52,227 nt of DNA from Cupriavidus sp. (GCA_031180665.1 JAPSLP010000036.1:1-52227), one strand, 5' to 3'; numbered from the stretch's first letter, positions 24,226 through 33,481 are shown. Notes: generated from the sequence alone by a model not told the origin. Translations and numbers: made by a program.

Positions 24226-25290
24226 TCAGCTGGCGCCGTCTGTGTGCAGGGGCGCGGCGGCGACGGGCAAGCCGGGAGGCTCCTGGCCGCCACCCGTGTC
24301 GTGGGCGGCGGCGTGGGTCAGCGTGGGGGCGGGCATGTGCGTGGGTGTCGGCGTTTCGTCCAGGCGATTGCCGTGCGCGTCGAGGTCGGGCCGGCGCGCG
24401 AACAGTAGCGCGAATTCGCTCAACGCCCGCCAGGTGCTCTGGTGCGCAATGATGTCCGAATGATTGCTGCCGGGAATGGTTTCGACCGCAACGGGCCCGG
24501 GCCACGCCGCCATCAGGCGCTCGGAGCAGGCATGCGGCACGACGTCGTCGACCTCGGCAAGCAGCACCTTGGTCCGCTGTACCACCTTCTTGCAGTGGGA
24601 GATCGAATCGAAGTGATGACGCATCAGCTGGCGCAGCGGCACCAGCGGAAAACGCTTGCGCACGAGCTCGAGCAGCGAATCGTAGGGCGTGATCAATTGC
24701 AGGCTCTCGAAGTCCTGCAGGTCGGCCAGCTGGATCGCGACCCCGGTGCCCAGGCTGCGGCCGACCACATGGACCCGCGTGCCCGGCAGCACGCGCCGCA
24801 GATGCAGCAGGAACTGGCTGGCATCGGCGACGGCGGCAGCCTCCGAGGGGCTGCCGTCGGAATGGCCCAGTCCGCGATAGTCGAAGGTGGCAAAGCCGAC
24901 TTCGGGCGGCAGCCAGTGTAGAAATTGCATGGTCTCGAGCACGTCTTCGCCGCGACCCGGCAAATAGAACAATAGATCGGTGACGGCACAGTGCGCATCG
25001 CCCCGATACACGTAGCCGCGCAGCATCCCGCCCGGGATGGTATGCGAATAGGCCGTGATGCCCTCGGGCAATTCGCGCGGCGGGCGCCGCCGCGCGTCGA
25101 ACAGCAGGCGGCCCTGATTGATGCCGAGGTAGGTCCAGTAGCTGAGGAAGCCGGCCGCCGTCAGTACGGCGGCGGCGCCGATGGTCTTGTAGGGCAGGTG
25201 CGTCAGGGCCTGCCGCAACAGGCTGCGATTCTCGTGGTGATTCACGTGGTGATTCGCATTGCGGTTCGGGTTGCGTTTCTGTTCATCCAT
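24226..25290 (-). CDS. Membrane-anchored alpha/beta hydrolase
   Basis: The 354-residue protein has one N-terminal membrane segment (about residues 36-56) after a His/Asn/Arg-rich leader (NANHHVNHHENR, from short GTGGTGATTC-type repeats). It then has an alpha/beta hydrolase fold: nucleophile Ser179 in VGRSLGTG, preceded by FDYRGLGHSDG, with the acid in AEVDDVVPHA and the probable His in PGSNHSDII. It resembles the FrsA/BEM46-like hydrolases that face one side of the inner membrane. The C-terminal 45 residues are Pro/Thr/His-rich. The ATG at 25290 was preferred to a GTG at 25299. The substrate is unknown. Confidence 0.8.
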   Translation of the reverse strand: MDEQKRNPNRNANHHVNHHENRSLLRQALTHLPYKTIGAAAVLTAAGFLSYWTYLGINQGRLLFDARRRPPRELPEGITAYSHTIPGGMLRGYVYRGDAHCAVTDLLFYLPGRGEDVLETMQFLHWLPPEVGFATFDYRGLGHSDGSPSEAAAVADASQFLLHLRRVLPGTRVHVVGRSLGTGVAIQLADLQDFESLQLITPYDSLLELVRKRFPLVPLRQLMRHHFDSISHCKKVVQRTKVLLAEVDDVVPHACSERLMAAWPGPVAVETIPGSNHSDIIAHQSTWRALSEFALLFARRPDLDAHGNRLDETPTPTHMPAPTLTHAAAHDTGGGQEPPGLPVAAAPLHTDGAS

Positions 25291-25499
25291 GAGGCGCACC
25301 TTATACGAATTCGCCCCTGCGCGGCAAATCGATGCCGAACAGGGGCGGATAGCGGCAATTGCCAGCAGTACCCCAATGGTGAGGCCAGTGCGCCGCGGCC
25401 TCGCCGGCGCATCGGCGGCGAACCCCTCGCGATCGGCGGATCGATTTCCTATGCTGCCTGTGTCCCCTCACCTGTCCCTGTCCTGACAAGGAGAACAAC

Positions 25500-27506
25500 A
25501 TGGATCGCCGCCAGTTCTTGAAATGGGGAAGCTTCATCACCGTCTCGGTCGCCACCACGGGGTTGGCCGGCTGCGGCGGTGGCGATGACAATCCCGATCC
25601 GCCCGAACCGGATCTGTTCGACTTCCGCCATGGGGTCGCCTCCGGCGATCCCCGTCCCGACAGCGTCGTGCTGTGGACCCGAGTCGAAGGCGACAACGGC
25701 AGGCGGCACGTCAATGTGCGCCTGCAGGTGTCCACCCAGGAGGATTTTTCCACGCTGGTCGTCAACGACCTTCTGCGGGCCTTGCCCGAGTGGGACTACA
25801 CGCTGCGCACCAAGGTCACCGGCCTGAGCGCCGCGACCACCTACTACTACCGTTTCCGCGTGGGCAGCCGGTTGAGTCCGGTCGGCCGCACCCGTACCGC
25901 CCCCGCGGCCGGCACGCCGCTGTCGCAGCTGAAGTTTGCCTTTGTCAGCTGCCAGGACTGGAGCATCAACCACTGGGCCGGCATGGAGGAACTTGCCCAG
26001 CAGGACCTCGATTTCATCGTGCACACCGGCGACTACATCTACGAGGCGGTGGCCGACGGCGCGCCGGTCAATCTGGTCGAAAGCCGCCATACGCCGCTAT
26101 CGCTGCCCAATGGCACGACGCTGCCGAGCGGCTTCCGCTACGCGACCACGCTGGAGGACTACCGCTATCTGTACAAGGCCTATCGCAGCGATGCGCGCCT
26201 GCAGGCGCTGCATGCGCGCTTCCCGATGATCGCGATCTGGGACGACCACGAGTTCTCCGACGACTGCTGGCAGGACCGCCAGAGCTACGATGCCGACGAC
26301 GACCAGTCGCCGCAGACCGCGCGGCGGCGCAGCGCCAACCAGGCCTGGTTCGAGTACCTGCCGGCCGATGTCACGCTGGACCTGAACAACCCCTCGTTCC
26401 AGAACATCCAGATCTATCGCGCCTTCACGTTCGGCAATCTGGCGACGCTGCTGATGACCGACGAGAGGCTGTATCGCGCCGACCATCTGATTTCCGAGGC
26501 CAATGCCGGCGGCGATGTCGGCAGCCGCTTCTTCATCCGGCGCGATGCGCTGAAGGCGGCAGAGGACTCCAAGATCGCCGCAGCGGGGGGTGCGCTGACG
26601 CAGGTATCGATGCTGGGCGATGCGCAGCGCGCGTGGTGGCAGGACCGTGTGGGCGGCGCGGCGACAACGTGGAAGCTGTGGGGCAACCAGGTCTCGCTGC
26701 TGCGCATGCAGATCGATCTGACCGAGGCCATCGCGGAGTTGATGGTGCTGCGGCTGATCGCGAGCAATACGGCGCTGGCCCCGCTGCGCGACCAGATGGA
26801 AACGGCGTTGACCGCGGACCTGCGCGCGGCGTTGGCGTCCGGGACCTATCCGAACAACGTTGCCTACGCCAATCTGCGGCAATTGCTGTCGACACAGGCC
26901 GGCATCGACAGCGCGAGCTTCGATGCCAATATCAAGCCGACGCTCGACAGCCGCCTGCCGCCGGCCTCGCTGCTGGCGACCTATGTGCTCAACGCCGACC
27001 AGTGGGATGGCTATGACGCGGAGCGCCGCAACCTGATGGCCTTCCTGAAGACGAACAACGTGCGCAATGTGGTGGCGCTGACCGGGGATATCCATGCCTT
27101 CTTTGCCGGCGTGGTGATGGACGACTTCGACGCGGCGACGCAGACGCCCGTGATGGTCGATCTGGTCGGGGCAGGGCTGTCGAGCAATACGCTGATGAGC
27201 ACCTACAAGAGCGTGGTCGACAACGATCCGCGCTTTGCCGAGATCAAGGCGTTGATCTACGAGGAAGTCAGCGGCGCGCTGGTCAATACCCTGAACCGCA
27301 CGCTGCTGCATTTCAATCCGTGGATGCGTTACGCGGAGACCAACGTCACCGGCTATGCGATCGTCACGCTGACGCCGGACAAGCTCAATTGCGCCTTCCA
27401 TATCATGAAGGGACTGGTCGACGGCAATGCGCCGCCGCAGCCGGCGACGGCCAGCGTCACCACGGTCGAGGTGCCGGCGGGCTCGGCGGTGGTAAACGTG
27501 GTCTGA
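25500..27506 (+). CDS. phoD: PhoD-type alkaline phosphatase / phosphodiesterase (Tat lipoprotein)
   Basis: The 668-residue protein is a calcium-dependent PhoD-like phosphatase. The N-terminus has a twin-arginine motif (MDRRQFLKWGSF) and a lipobox LAGC (Cys25), so it is probably exported folded through Tat and then lipidated. A PhoD N-terminal domain (about 40-135: FDFRHGVASGDPRPDSVVLWTRV) precedes the metallophosphatase core, with HTGD at 175-178, WDDHEFSDD at 247-255 and a C-terminal LTGDIHAFF. It releases phosphate from organic esters. AAGGAG precedes the ATG. No PHO box was recognised upstream. Confidence 0.9.
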   Translation: MDRRQFLKWGSFITVSVATTGLAGCGGGDDNPDPPEPDLFDFRHGVASGDPRPDSVVLWTRVEGDNGRRHVNVRLQVSTQEDFSTLVVNDLLRALPEWDYTLRTKVTGLSAATTYYYRFRVGSRLSPVGRTRTAPAAGTPLSQLKFAFVSCQDWSINHWAGMEELAQQDLDFIVHTGDYIYEAVADGAPVNLVESRHTPLSLPNGTTLPSGFRYATTLEDYRYLYKAYRSDARLQALHARFPMIAIWDDHEFSDDCWQDRQSYDADDDQSPQTARRRSANQAWFEYLPADVTLDLNNPSFQNIQIYRAFTFGNLATLLMTDERLYRADHLISEANAGGDVGSRFFIRRDALKAAEDSKIAAAGGALTQVSMLGDAQRAWWQDRVGGAATTWKLWGNQVSLLRMQIDLTEAIAELMVLRLIASNTALAPLRDQMETALTADLRAALASGTYPNNVAYANLRQLLSTQAGIDSASFDANIKPTLDSRLPPASLLATYVLNADQWDGYDAERRNLMAFLKTNNVRNVVALTGDIHAFFAGVVMDDFDAATQTPVMVDLVGAGLSSNTLMSTYKSVVDNDPRFAEIKALIYEEVSGALVNTLNRTLLHFNPWMRYAETNVTGYAIVTLTPDKLNCAFHIMKGLVDGNAPPQPATASVTTVEVPAGSAVVNVV

Positions 27507-27569
27507 GCCGTTCGCGCCGCGGCAGGCCCGCGGCCGCGCTGGCGCATGGGGTTTGGTACGATCGGTGAC

Positions 27570-27595
27570 GGCGCGCATCCGATGCGATGCGCGCC
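27570..27595. terminator. Strong hairpin between phoD-like and M16 genes
   Basis: GGCGCGCATC (27570-27579) pairs perfectly with GATGCGCGCC (27586-27595) around a 6-base loop. It lies 64 bases after the phosphatase stop and 56 before the M16 start. There is no T-run. It may end the upstream transcript or modulate the downstream one. Confidence 0.4.
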
Positions 27596-27650
27596 GGGAA
27601 GGGCAGCGCTGGCGTGTCCGCCTGTCTGTCCGGTCCTCCACGGAGATCCC

Positions 27651-30545
27651 ATGCGTACCAGCGCTGCCCGCCCGCTCCTGTCCGCCGTCCCGATTGGTGT
27701 CGTTGGCGCTGTCCGCAGCGCCGTCATGAGCGCCGTCCTCGGCGCCGCGTTGTGCGGCCCTGGCCCGGCCCACGCGGCGCGCCCGTTGAACGAAGCGCCG
27801 GGCGTGCCGCCGGCCGCAGCGGCGGGCGCGACCACCCCGGCCTTGCCCACGCCGGTCGCCACCGCGGAAGGCATCACCGAATACCGCCTGCCCAACGGGT
27901 TGCGCGTGTTGCTCGCCCCGGATGCGGCGCAGCCGACCACCACGGTCAATATCACCTACCTGGTCGGCAGCCGGCACGAAAGCTATGGCGAAAGCGGCAT
28001 GGCGCACCTGCTCGAGCATCTGCTGTTCAAGGGCACGCCGAGCCTGCCCGATGGCGCCACCGGGCGGCAGATGGCGAGCCGGGGCATGCAGTTCAACGGC
28101 ACGACGGCGCACGATCGCACCAACTACTTCGCCACCTTTGCCGCCAGCGAGGAAAACCTCGACTGGCTGCTGCGGATGGAAGCCGACCGCATGGTCAACA
28201 GCACGATCTCGCGCAGCGCGCTCGACAGCGAGATGACGGTGGTGCACAACGAACTGGAACGCGGCGAGAACAGCCCGACGGGCGTGCTGCTGCGGCAGCT
28301 GGCCGCCAGCGCTTATCACTGGCACAACTACGGCAAGGCGCCGATCGGCGCGCGCAGCGATATCGAACACGTGGGCATCGACGCGCTGCAGGCCTTCTAT
28401 CGCCGCTACTACCAGCCTGACAACGCGGTGCTGGTGATCACCGGGCAATTCGATCCGGCCCGCACGCTGGCCAGCGTGACGCGGCATTTTGGCGCCATTC
28501 CCAGGCCCGCACGCGTGCTGGCGGAACAGTACACCGTCGAGCCGCCGCAGGAGGGACCGCGCGAGATCCTGCTGCAGCGGCCCGGCGATATCCAGGTCGT
28601 GGCCGCGCAATATCACATCGGCCCGGGCGCGCATCCGGATACCGCCGCGATGACGCTGCTGGTCGATATCCTCACTGCCATCCCGGGAGGCCGGCTGTAT
28701 CGCGGGCTGGTGGAGCAGAAGAAGGCCGCCTCGCAGACCGGCTTTGTGCGGGCGTTGAAGCAGCCGGGCAGCGTGGTGTTCCTCGCGCAGGTCGGCAAGG
28801 CGCAGCCGCTGGAGCCGGCGCGCGCCGGATTGCTGGAGCTGGTGGAAGGCATCGCCAGCCAACCGGTCACGCAGCAAGAGCTCGACCGGGCGCAACGGCG
28901 CGCGCGCAACGCCTACGAGCGCATGCTCAACGATCCGGCCAGCTACGGCGTGGCGCTGTCGGAGGCCATCGCCAAGGGCGATTGGCGGCTGATGCTGATC
29001 GCCCGCGATCAGATCGAGCGGGTGACGGTCGACGACGTCAATCGCGTCGCGCGCCACTATCTGCAGCGCGCCAACCGCACGCTGGGCCAGTTCATTCCGG
29101 TCGACGTGCCCAGCTACGTGGCGATACCGCCCGCGCCGGACCTCGCCGCGCTGACGCGCGACTATCAGGGCAAGCCGGGCGCCGCGCCAGTGGCGCCATT
29201 CTCGCCCACGCCCGCCAATATCGAGGCACATACGCTGCGCGCGACGCTGCCCAACGGCATGGCCATGGCGATGTTGCCAAAGCCCACGCGTGGGCAGCGC
29301 GTGCAAGGCCAGCTGGTGCTGCGCATGGGCGATGTCGACAGCCTGCGCGGCCTGGACGCGGTGGGCACGCTCACTGCCGGCATGCTGATGCGCGGCGCGG
29401 GCGGGCGCGATCGCCAGCAACTGATCGATGCCTTCGAGGCGCTGAGGGCGACGGTCGGCGTCTCCGGCGATGCCGAACGCGTGACCGTCAGCTTCCAGGC
29501 GCCGCGCGAGCATCTGCCGCAGGTGTTGACGCTGCTGCGCGATGTGCTGCGCGAACCGAACCTGCCGGCGGCCGAATTCGAGGTGCTGCGCACCAGCACG
29601 ATCGCCGGCATCCAGAGCCAGGTACGGCAGCCTGAAGCCCTCGCGCCGGTCGTGCTCGGCCGGCACGGCAATCCTTATCCGAAGGGCGACCCGCGCTATG
29701 TGCCCACGCTGGAGGAATCGATCGCCGAGCTGCGCAGGGTCCAGCTCGAGCAGGTGCGCGACTTCCATCGGCGTTTCTACGGCGCGGCCCATGCGCAATT
29801 CGCGCTGGTCGGCGACTTCGATGCCGAGGCCGTGCGGCAGCAGGTGCAGACGCTGTTCGGCGACTGGAGCGCGCCGATGCCGTTCGCTCGCGTCGAGCGC
29901 GATTTCCTGCCACTGCATCCGGCAAGCCTGGCCGTGCCGACGCCGCACAAGGCCAATGCGAGCTTCATCGCCGCGTTGCCGATCGGCATGACGATCGACC
30001 ATCCCGACTATGCGGCGTTGGCGATCGCCAACCGCATCTTCGGCGGCAGCTCGATGAAGAGCCGGCTGGCCGATCGCCTGCGCCAGCAGGAGGGCATCAG
30101 CTACGGCGCCACCAGCTATCTGCGGATCGGCGCGCTCGATACCGCCGGGCGCTTCGGCATCCAGGCCTCCTTTGCCCCGCAGAACCTGCCGCGGCTCAAG
30201 GCCGGGGTGCAGCGCGAATTGCGGCGCTTCCTGCGCGAGGGCGTGACGGAGAACGAACTGGCCGAGGCCAAGAGCGGACTGCGGCAACAGGGGCTGGTCA
30301 CCCGCAGCCGCGACGAAGCACTGGCCTCGATACTGGCCTACCAGCTGTTCGTCGGCCAGACCATGGCGTTTACGGAAGAGCTGGAGCGCCGCATCGACCA
30401 GGCCACGGTGGAGCAGGTCAATGCGGCGATCCGCCGCTATCTGGACCCGGACCGCTTCGTCGAGGTCTATGCCGGCGCCTGGCCGGACGCGGGCGGGGCC
30501 GGGGACCCGGGCAAGGTCGCAGCGTCGCCGGAGGGCTGGCAATAG
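27651..30545 (+). CDS. M16 zinc protease, two-domain single-chain form
   Basis: The 964-residue secreted metalloprotease has a signal peptide ending near AHA (about residue 43). The first M16 half holds the inverted zinc motif HLLEH at 119-123, with the distal Glu in HNELERGE near residue 200. The second half (about 515-950) lacks the zinc motif but keeps the substrate-binding pattern RLADRLRQQEGISYGATSY. This pseudo-dimer arrangement, like pitrilysin, degrades peptides in a closed chamber, here in the periplasm. GGAG lies before the ATG. Many relatives in Burkholderiales are two adjacent genes, so a single chain is worth noting. Confidence 0.9.
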   Translation: MRTSAARPLLSAVPIGVVGAVRSAVMSAVLGAALCGPGPAHAARPLNEAPGVPPAAAAGATTPALPTPVATAEGITEYRLPNGLRVLLAPDAAQPTTTVNITYLVGSRHESYGESGMAHLLEHLLFKGTPSLPDGATGRQMASRGMQFNGTTAHDRTNYFATFAASEENLDWLLRMEADRMVNSTISRSALDSEMTVVHNELERGENSPTGVLLRQLAASAYHWHNYGKAPIGARSDIEHVGIDALQAFYRRYYQPDNAVLVITGQFDPARTLASVTRHFGAIPRPARVLAEQYTVEPPQEGPREILLQRPGDIQVVAAQYHIGPGAHPDTAAMTLLVDILTAIPGGRLYRGLVEQKKAASQTGFVRALKQPGSVVFLAQVGKAQPLEPARAGLLELVEGIASQPVTQQELDRAQRRARNAYERMLNDPASYGVALSEAIAKGDWRLMLIARDQIERVTVDDVNRVARHYLQRANRTLGQFIPVDVPSYVAIPPAPDLAALTRDYQGKPGAAPVAPFSPTPANIEAHTLRATLPNGMAMAMLPKPTRGQRVQGQLVLRMGDVDSLRGLDAVGTLTAGMLMRGAGGRDRQQLIDAFEALRATVGVSGDAERVTVSFQAPREHLPQVLTLLRDVLREPNLPAAEFEVLRTSTIAGIQSQVRQPEALAPVVLGRHGNPYPKGDPRYVPTLEESIAELRRVQLEQVRDFHRRFYGAAHAQFALVGDFDAEAVRQQVQTLFGDWSAPMPFARVERDFLPLHPASLAVPTPHKANASFIAALPIGMTIDHPDYAALAIANRIFGGSSMKSRLADRLRQQEGISYGATSYLRIGALDTAGRFGIQASFAPQNLPRLKAGVQRELRRFLREGVTENELAEAKSGLRQQGLVTRSRDEALASILAYQLFVGQTMAFTEELERRIDQATVEQVNAAIRRYLDPDRFVEVYAGAWPDAGGAGDPGKVAASPEGWQ

Positions 30546-30600
30546 CTATATCTAATGATGGCGGTATAAACGATAAATTGTACAAATCGAGGGGGCATCG
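30541..30600 (+). promoter_or_regulatory. AT-rich promoter region of the Prx-Grx gene
   Basis: This 60-base stretch is clearly AT-rich compared with its surroundings. It includes TATAAA (30565-30570), the palindrome ATAGCTAT (30542-30549) and TTGTACAA (30579-30586). Its position upstream of a peroxide-defence gene suggests redox control, but I could not fit the spacing of an OxyR site. Confidence 0.45.
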
Positions 30601-30689
30601 CCAGAATGGGGCCTTCGCTGCGAGACATAGCGCACGCAGCCCAGGAATCTCGACCCCAGACACTCAACACTCAATCAGGAGCGATCCCA

Positions 30690-31421
30690 ATGCTGCAATC
30701 CCGTGAAGGCCAACGCGTCCCGAATGTCACGTTCCGCGTCCGCGAGAACAATGAATGGAAGAACCTGAACACCGCGGAGCTGTTCGACAACAAGACCGTC
30801 GTGGTCTTCTCGCTGCCCGGCGCGTTCACCCCGACCTGTTCGTCGACCCACCTGCCGCGCTACAACGAGCTGGCGCCCGTTTTCGCCACGCATGGCGTGG
30901 ACGCGATCCTGTGCGTCTCGGTCAATGACACCTTCGTGATGAACGAGTGGGCCAAGGACCAGGAAGCCGAGAACATCGTGATGATCCCCGACGGCAACGG
31001 CGAATTCACCGACGGCATGGGCATGCTGGTGGACAAGACCGATCTCGGCTTCGGCAAGCGCAGCTGGCGCTATTCGATGCTGGTCAAGAACGGCGTGGTC
31101 GACAAGATGTTCATCGAGCCGGAAGAGCCGGGCGACCCGTTCAAGGTGTCCGACGCCGACACGATGCTGGCCTACGTTGCCCCGGACGCCAGGAAGCCGG
31201 ACCAGGTCGTGGTGTTCTCGAAGGAAGGCTGCCCGTTCTGCGCCAAGGCCAAGCAACTGCTGGCGGACAACGGCTACCAGTACATCGACGTGCCGCTGGA
31301 ACACAAGATCCGCGGCAAGGTGCTGGGCGCGGTGTCCGGCACGATGACCGCCCCGCAGGTGTTCATCAACGGCAAGCTGATCGGCGGCGCCGAGCAGGTC
31401 GAGCAGTACCTGGCCGCCTGA
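30690..31421 (+). CDS. Peroxiredoxin-glutaredoxin hybrid (Prx5-Grx)
   Basis: The 243-residue protein joins a Prx5-type peroxiredoxin (residues 1-165, peroxidatic Cys50 in GAFTPTCSS) to a glutaredoxin (170-243, active site C181-PF-C184, followed by TAPQVFINGKLIGG). The hybrid reduces hydroperoxides with electrons from glutathione through its own glutaredoxin domain, as in Haemophilus and Neisseria. CAGGAG lies just upstream of the ATG; an upstream in-frame extension was excluded. A flavin disulfide reductase gene follows, probably in the same transcription unit, with hairpins between. Confidence 0.94.
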   Translation: MLQSREGQRVPNVTFRVRENNEWKNLNTAELFDNKTVVVFSLPGAFTPTCSSTHLPRYNELAPVFATHGVDAILCVSVNDTFVMNEWAKDQEAENIVMIPDGNGEFTDGMGMLVDKTDLGFGKRSWRYSMLVKNGVVDKMFIEPEEPGDPFKVSDADTMLAYVAPDARKPDQVVVFSKEGCPFCAKAKQLLADNGYQYIDVPLEHKIRGKVLGAVSGTMTAPQVFINGKLIGGAEQVEQYLAA

Positions 31422-31470
31422 TCTTGCGCAGCGCCGTTTCTCCCCGATTCCACTGATTTTTCCGTGGCGC

Positions 31471-31490
31471 GGTCCGGCAGTCGCCGGACC
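31471..31490. repeat. Intercistronic hairpin
   Basis: GGTCCGGC (31471-31478) pairs with GCCGGACC (31483-31490) around a 4-base loop. A second GC-rich stem (GGCGGC/GCCGCC) follows at about 31495-31508. They lie between the Prx-Grx gene and the disulfide reductase gene and may set their relative mRNA levels. Confidence 0.45.
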
Positions 31491-31571
31491 CGATGGCGGC
31501 GTGCCGCCCTCGGGTCCGTGGATTGAACCGCCCCGAATACCCCCATCGTTTCTCCGAACAGGAATTTCGCC

Positions 31572-32972
31572 ATGCATACGATCGCCACCGACATCGCCGT
31601 CATCGGCGCCGGCACCGCCGGCCTCGCGGCCTATCGCGCCGCCAGGGCCGCCGGCAAGCGCGCCGTGATCATCGAAGGCGGGGAATACGGCACCACCTGC
31701 GCCCGCGTCGGCTGCATGCCGTCGAAGCTGCTGATCGCGGCGGCCGAGGCTGCTCACGAGTTGCGCCATACCGCGCCGTTCGGCGTGCATGTCGATGGCC
31801 CGATCCGCATCGATGGCCGCGAGGTCATGGACCGCGTGCGGCGCGAGCGCGATCGCTTCGTCGGCTTCGTGGTTCGCGGCGTCGACAATATTCCGGAGCA
31901 GGACCGCCTGCGCGGCTATGCCCGCTTCATCGACAACACGGTGCTGCAGGTCGGCGACGAAGCCAGCGGCACCGTGGTTCGCGCCAGCCGGGTGGTGATC
32001 GCCACCGGCTCGAGCCCGGCCGTACCGCAGCCGTTCCGCGTGTTCGGCGACCGGCTGGTGGTGAACGACGACGTCTTCGACTGGCAGGACCTGCCGCGAC
32101 GCGTGGCGGTGTTCGGTCCCGGCGTGATCGGCCTCGAACTGGGCCAGGCGCTGTCGCGGCTGGGTGTGCATGTGCGCGTGTTCGGCGTGCGCGGCGGCGT
32201 CGGCCCGCTGACCGACCCGGCGATTCGCGCCTATGCCGCCCAGGCCTTCCAGCAGGAGTTCTATCTGGACCCGGATGCCAAGGTCACGGACATGGCGCGC
32301 GAAGGCGACGAGGCGGTGATCTCGTTCGTCGACCGCGACGGCAACGCGGTCACCGAGCGCTTCGACTATGTACTGGCCGCCACCGGCCGCCAGCCCAATG
32401 TGCGCAACCTCGGCCTGGAAAACACCGGCCTGGAACTCGACGCCCGCGGCGTGCCGGTATTCGACCCGGCCACGCTGCAGTGCGGCTCGGCGCCGATCTT
32501 CATCGCCGGCGACGCCAACGATGTCCTGCCGCTGCTGCACGAGGCTGCCGACGAGGGCAAGAGCGCCGGCGAGAATGCCGCCACCTGGCCAGACGTGTCT
32601 CCGGTGCCCCGCCGCGCCCCGATCGCGGTGGTGTTCTCCGACCCGCAACTGGCCATGGTCGGCCAGTGCCATGCCGACTTGCCGGCCGACAGCTTCGTGA
32701 CCGGGGAGGTCAGCTTCGAGGACCAGGGGCGCAGCCGCGTGATGCTGAAGAATCGCGGGCTGATGCATGTCTATGCCGACAAGGCGAGCGGCCGTTTCCT
32801 CGGGGCGGAATGGATCGGCCCGCGCGCCGAACATATCGCGCATCTGCTGGCATGGGCCTATCAGCAGCAATTGACCATCGACCAGATGCTGGCGATGCCG
32901 TTCTATCACCCGGTGATCGAAGAAGGGTTGCGCACCGCGTTGCGCGATGCACAAGCCAGATTGCGCGCCTGA
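31572..32972 (+). CDS. Flavin disulfide reductase, dihydrolipoyl dehydrogenase-like
   Basis: This 466-residue FAD/NAD(P)H enzyme has the FAD-binding IGAGTAGLAA, redox-active Cys43 and Cys48 (TTCARVGCMPSK), and the second dinucleotide-binding segment FGPGVIGLELGQALSR. FIAGDAND follows, and a C-terminal His446-Pro...Glu451 dyad (FYHPVIEEGL) as in lipoyl dehydrogenases. It has no lipoyl domain and no 2-oxoacid dehydrogenase genes around it. Its neighbour is a peroxiredoxin-glutaredoxin hybrid, so it may reduce a thiol cofactor for peroxide defence rather than serve central metabolism. The substrate is inferred. Confidence 0.88.
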   Translation: MHTIATDIAVIGAGTAGLAAYRAARAAGKRAVIIEGGEYGTTCARVGCMPSKLLIAAAEAAHELRHTAPFGVHVDGPIRIDGREVMDRVRRERDRFVGFVVRGVDNIPEQDRLRGYARFIDNTVLQVGDEASGTVVRASRVVIATGSSPAVPQPFRVFGDRLVVNDDVFDWQDLPRRVAVFGPGVIGLELGQALSRLGVHVRVFGVRGGVGPLTDPAIRAYAAQAFQQEFYLDPDAKVTDMAREGDEAVISFVDRDGNAVTERFDYVLAATGRQPNVRNLGLENTGLELDARGVPVFDPATLQCGSAPIFIAGDANDVLPLLHEAADEGKSAGENAATWPDVSPVPRRAPIAVVFSDPQLAMVGQCHADLPADSFVTGEVSFEDQGRSRVMLKNRGLMHVYADKASGRFLGAEWIGPRAEHIAHLLAWAYQQQLTIDQMLAMPFYHPVIEEGLRTALRDAQARLRA

Positions 32973-33028
32973 GCCGGTTAAATGCCGCCGTGGCGGCCTT
33001 CCTTGCCATGGCCGTTATGCGTGTTGCC

Positions 33029-33061
33029 GCGCATCCCCGCCTCGACATTGCGGGGGTGCGC
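33029..33061 (+). terminator. Rho-independent terminator after the disulfide reductase gene
   Basis: A 12-bp stem (33029-33040 with 33050-33061, one G-U pair) with a 9-base loop is followed by ATTATTATGTAATT. It lies 57 bases after the stop. The T-tract is interrupted, so termination efficiency is uncertain. Confidence 0.6.
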
Positions 33062-33178
33062 ATTATTATGTAATTGCCGAATATTGTGATTCTGTCTTAA
33101 TGGATTACATTTTTTATGGTGACGCGCACATAACCGTGAGCTAGCATAACGGCACCCTACAACTGGCAAGGAATGACG

Positions 33179-33481
33179 ATGGCGACTTACAAACAATTAC
33201 TGGCAGAAAAGGAAAAACTCGAAGCACAACTTGAGGAAGCCAGGCAAACCGAAGTGGCGACGGTGATCGCCCAGATCCAGCAACTGATGGAGGATTACGG
33301 TTTGACGGCCGAGGACCTGGCGCCGCGCCGCCGTGGCCGTCCTCGCAAATCGGCGGGCCGCTCGGGCACGCCGGCGCCCGCCAAATACCGGGATCCCAAG
33401 ACCGGCAAGACCTGGTCCGGCCGTGGCCGTGCACCGGCATGGCTGGGCAAGAACCGCGATCGCTTCCTGATCGCCGAGTAA
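33179..33481 (+). CDS. H-NS-family nucleoid protein
   Basis: The 100-residue protein has an N-terminal coiled-coil dimerisation region (about residues 3-40), an AT-hook-like segment RRRGRPRKS (51-58), and the H-NS DNA-binding motif KTWSGRGRAPAWL (77-89) after KYRDPKTG. This linker plus AT-hook layout is typical of beta-proteobacterial H-NS paralogues, which silence AT-rich or foreign DNA. The ATG at 33179 is preferred to 33173 because AAGGA lies 6 bases before it. The upstream region (33062-33172) is markedly AT-rich, as expected for an autoregulated hns-type gene. Confidence 0.93.
   Translation: MATYKQLLAEKEKLEAQLEEARQTEVATVIAQIQQLMEDYGLTAEDLAPRRRGRPRKSAGRSGTPAPAKYRDPKTGKTWSGRGRAPAWLGKNRDRFLIAE

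Noticed and set aside
26097..30542. A 1481-codon minus-strand open frame opposite the phoD-like and M16 genes
   Set aside because: It is rich in Arg, Ala, Gln and His with no family pattern. Both plus-strand genes have clear motifs. In high-GC DNA the antisense frame often lacks stops.
30541..30600. An OxyR binding site upstream of the Prx-Grx gene
   Set aside because: ATAG and CTAT elements are present but the spacing of the four OxyR half-sites cannot be fitted.
30675..32954. A 759-codon minus-strand frame opposite the Prx-Grx and reductase genes
   Set aside because: Antisense shadow of two well-supported genes, no recognisable domain.
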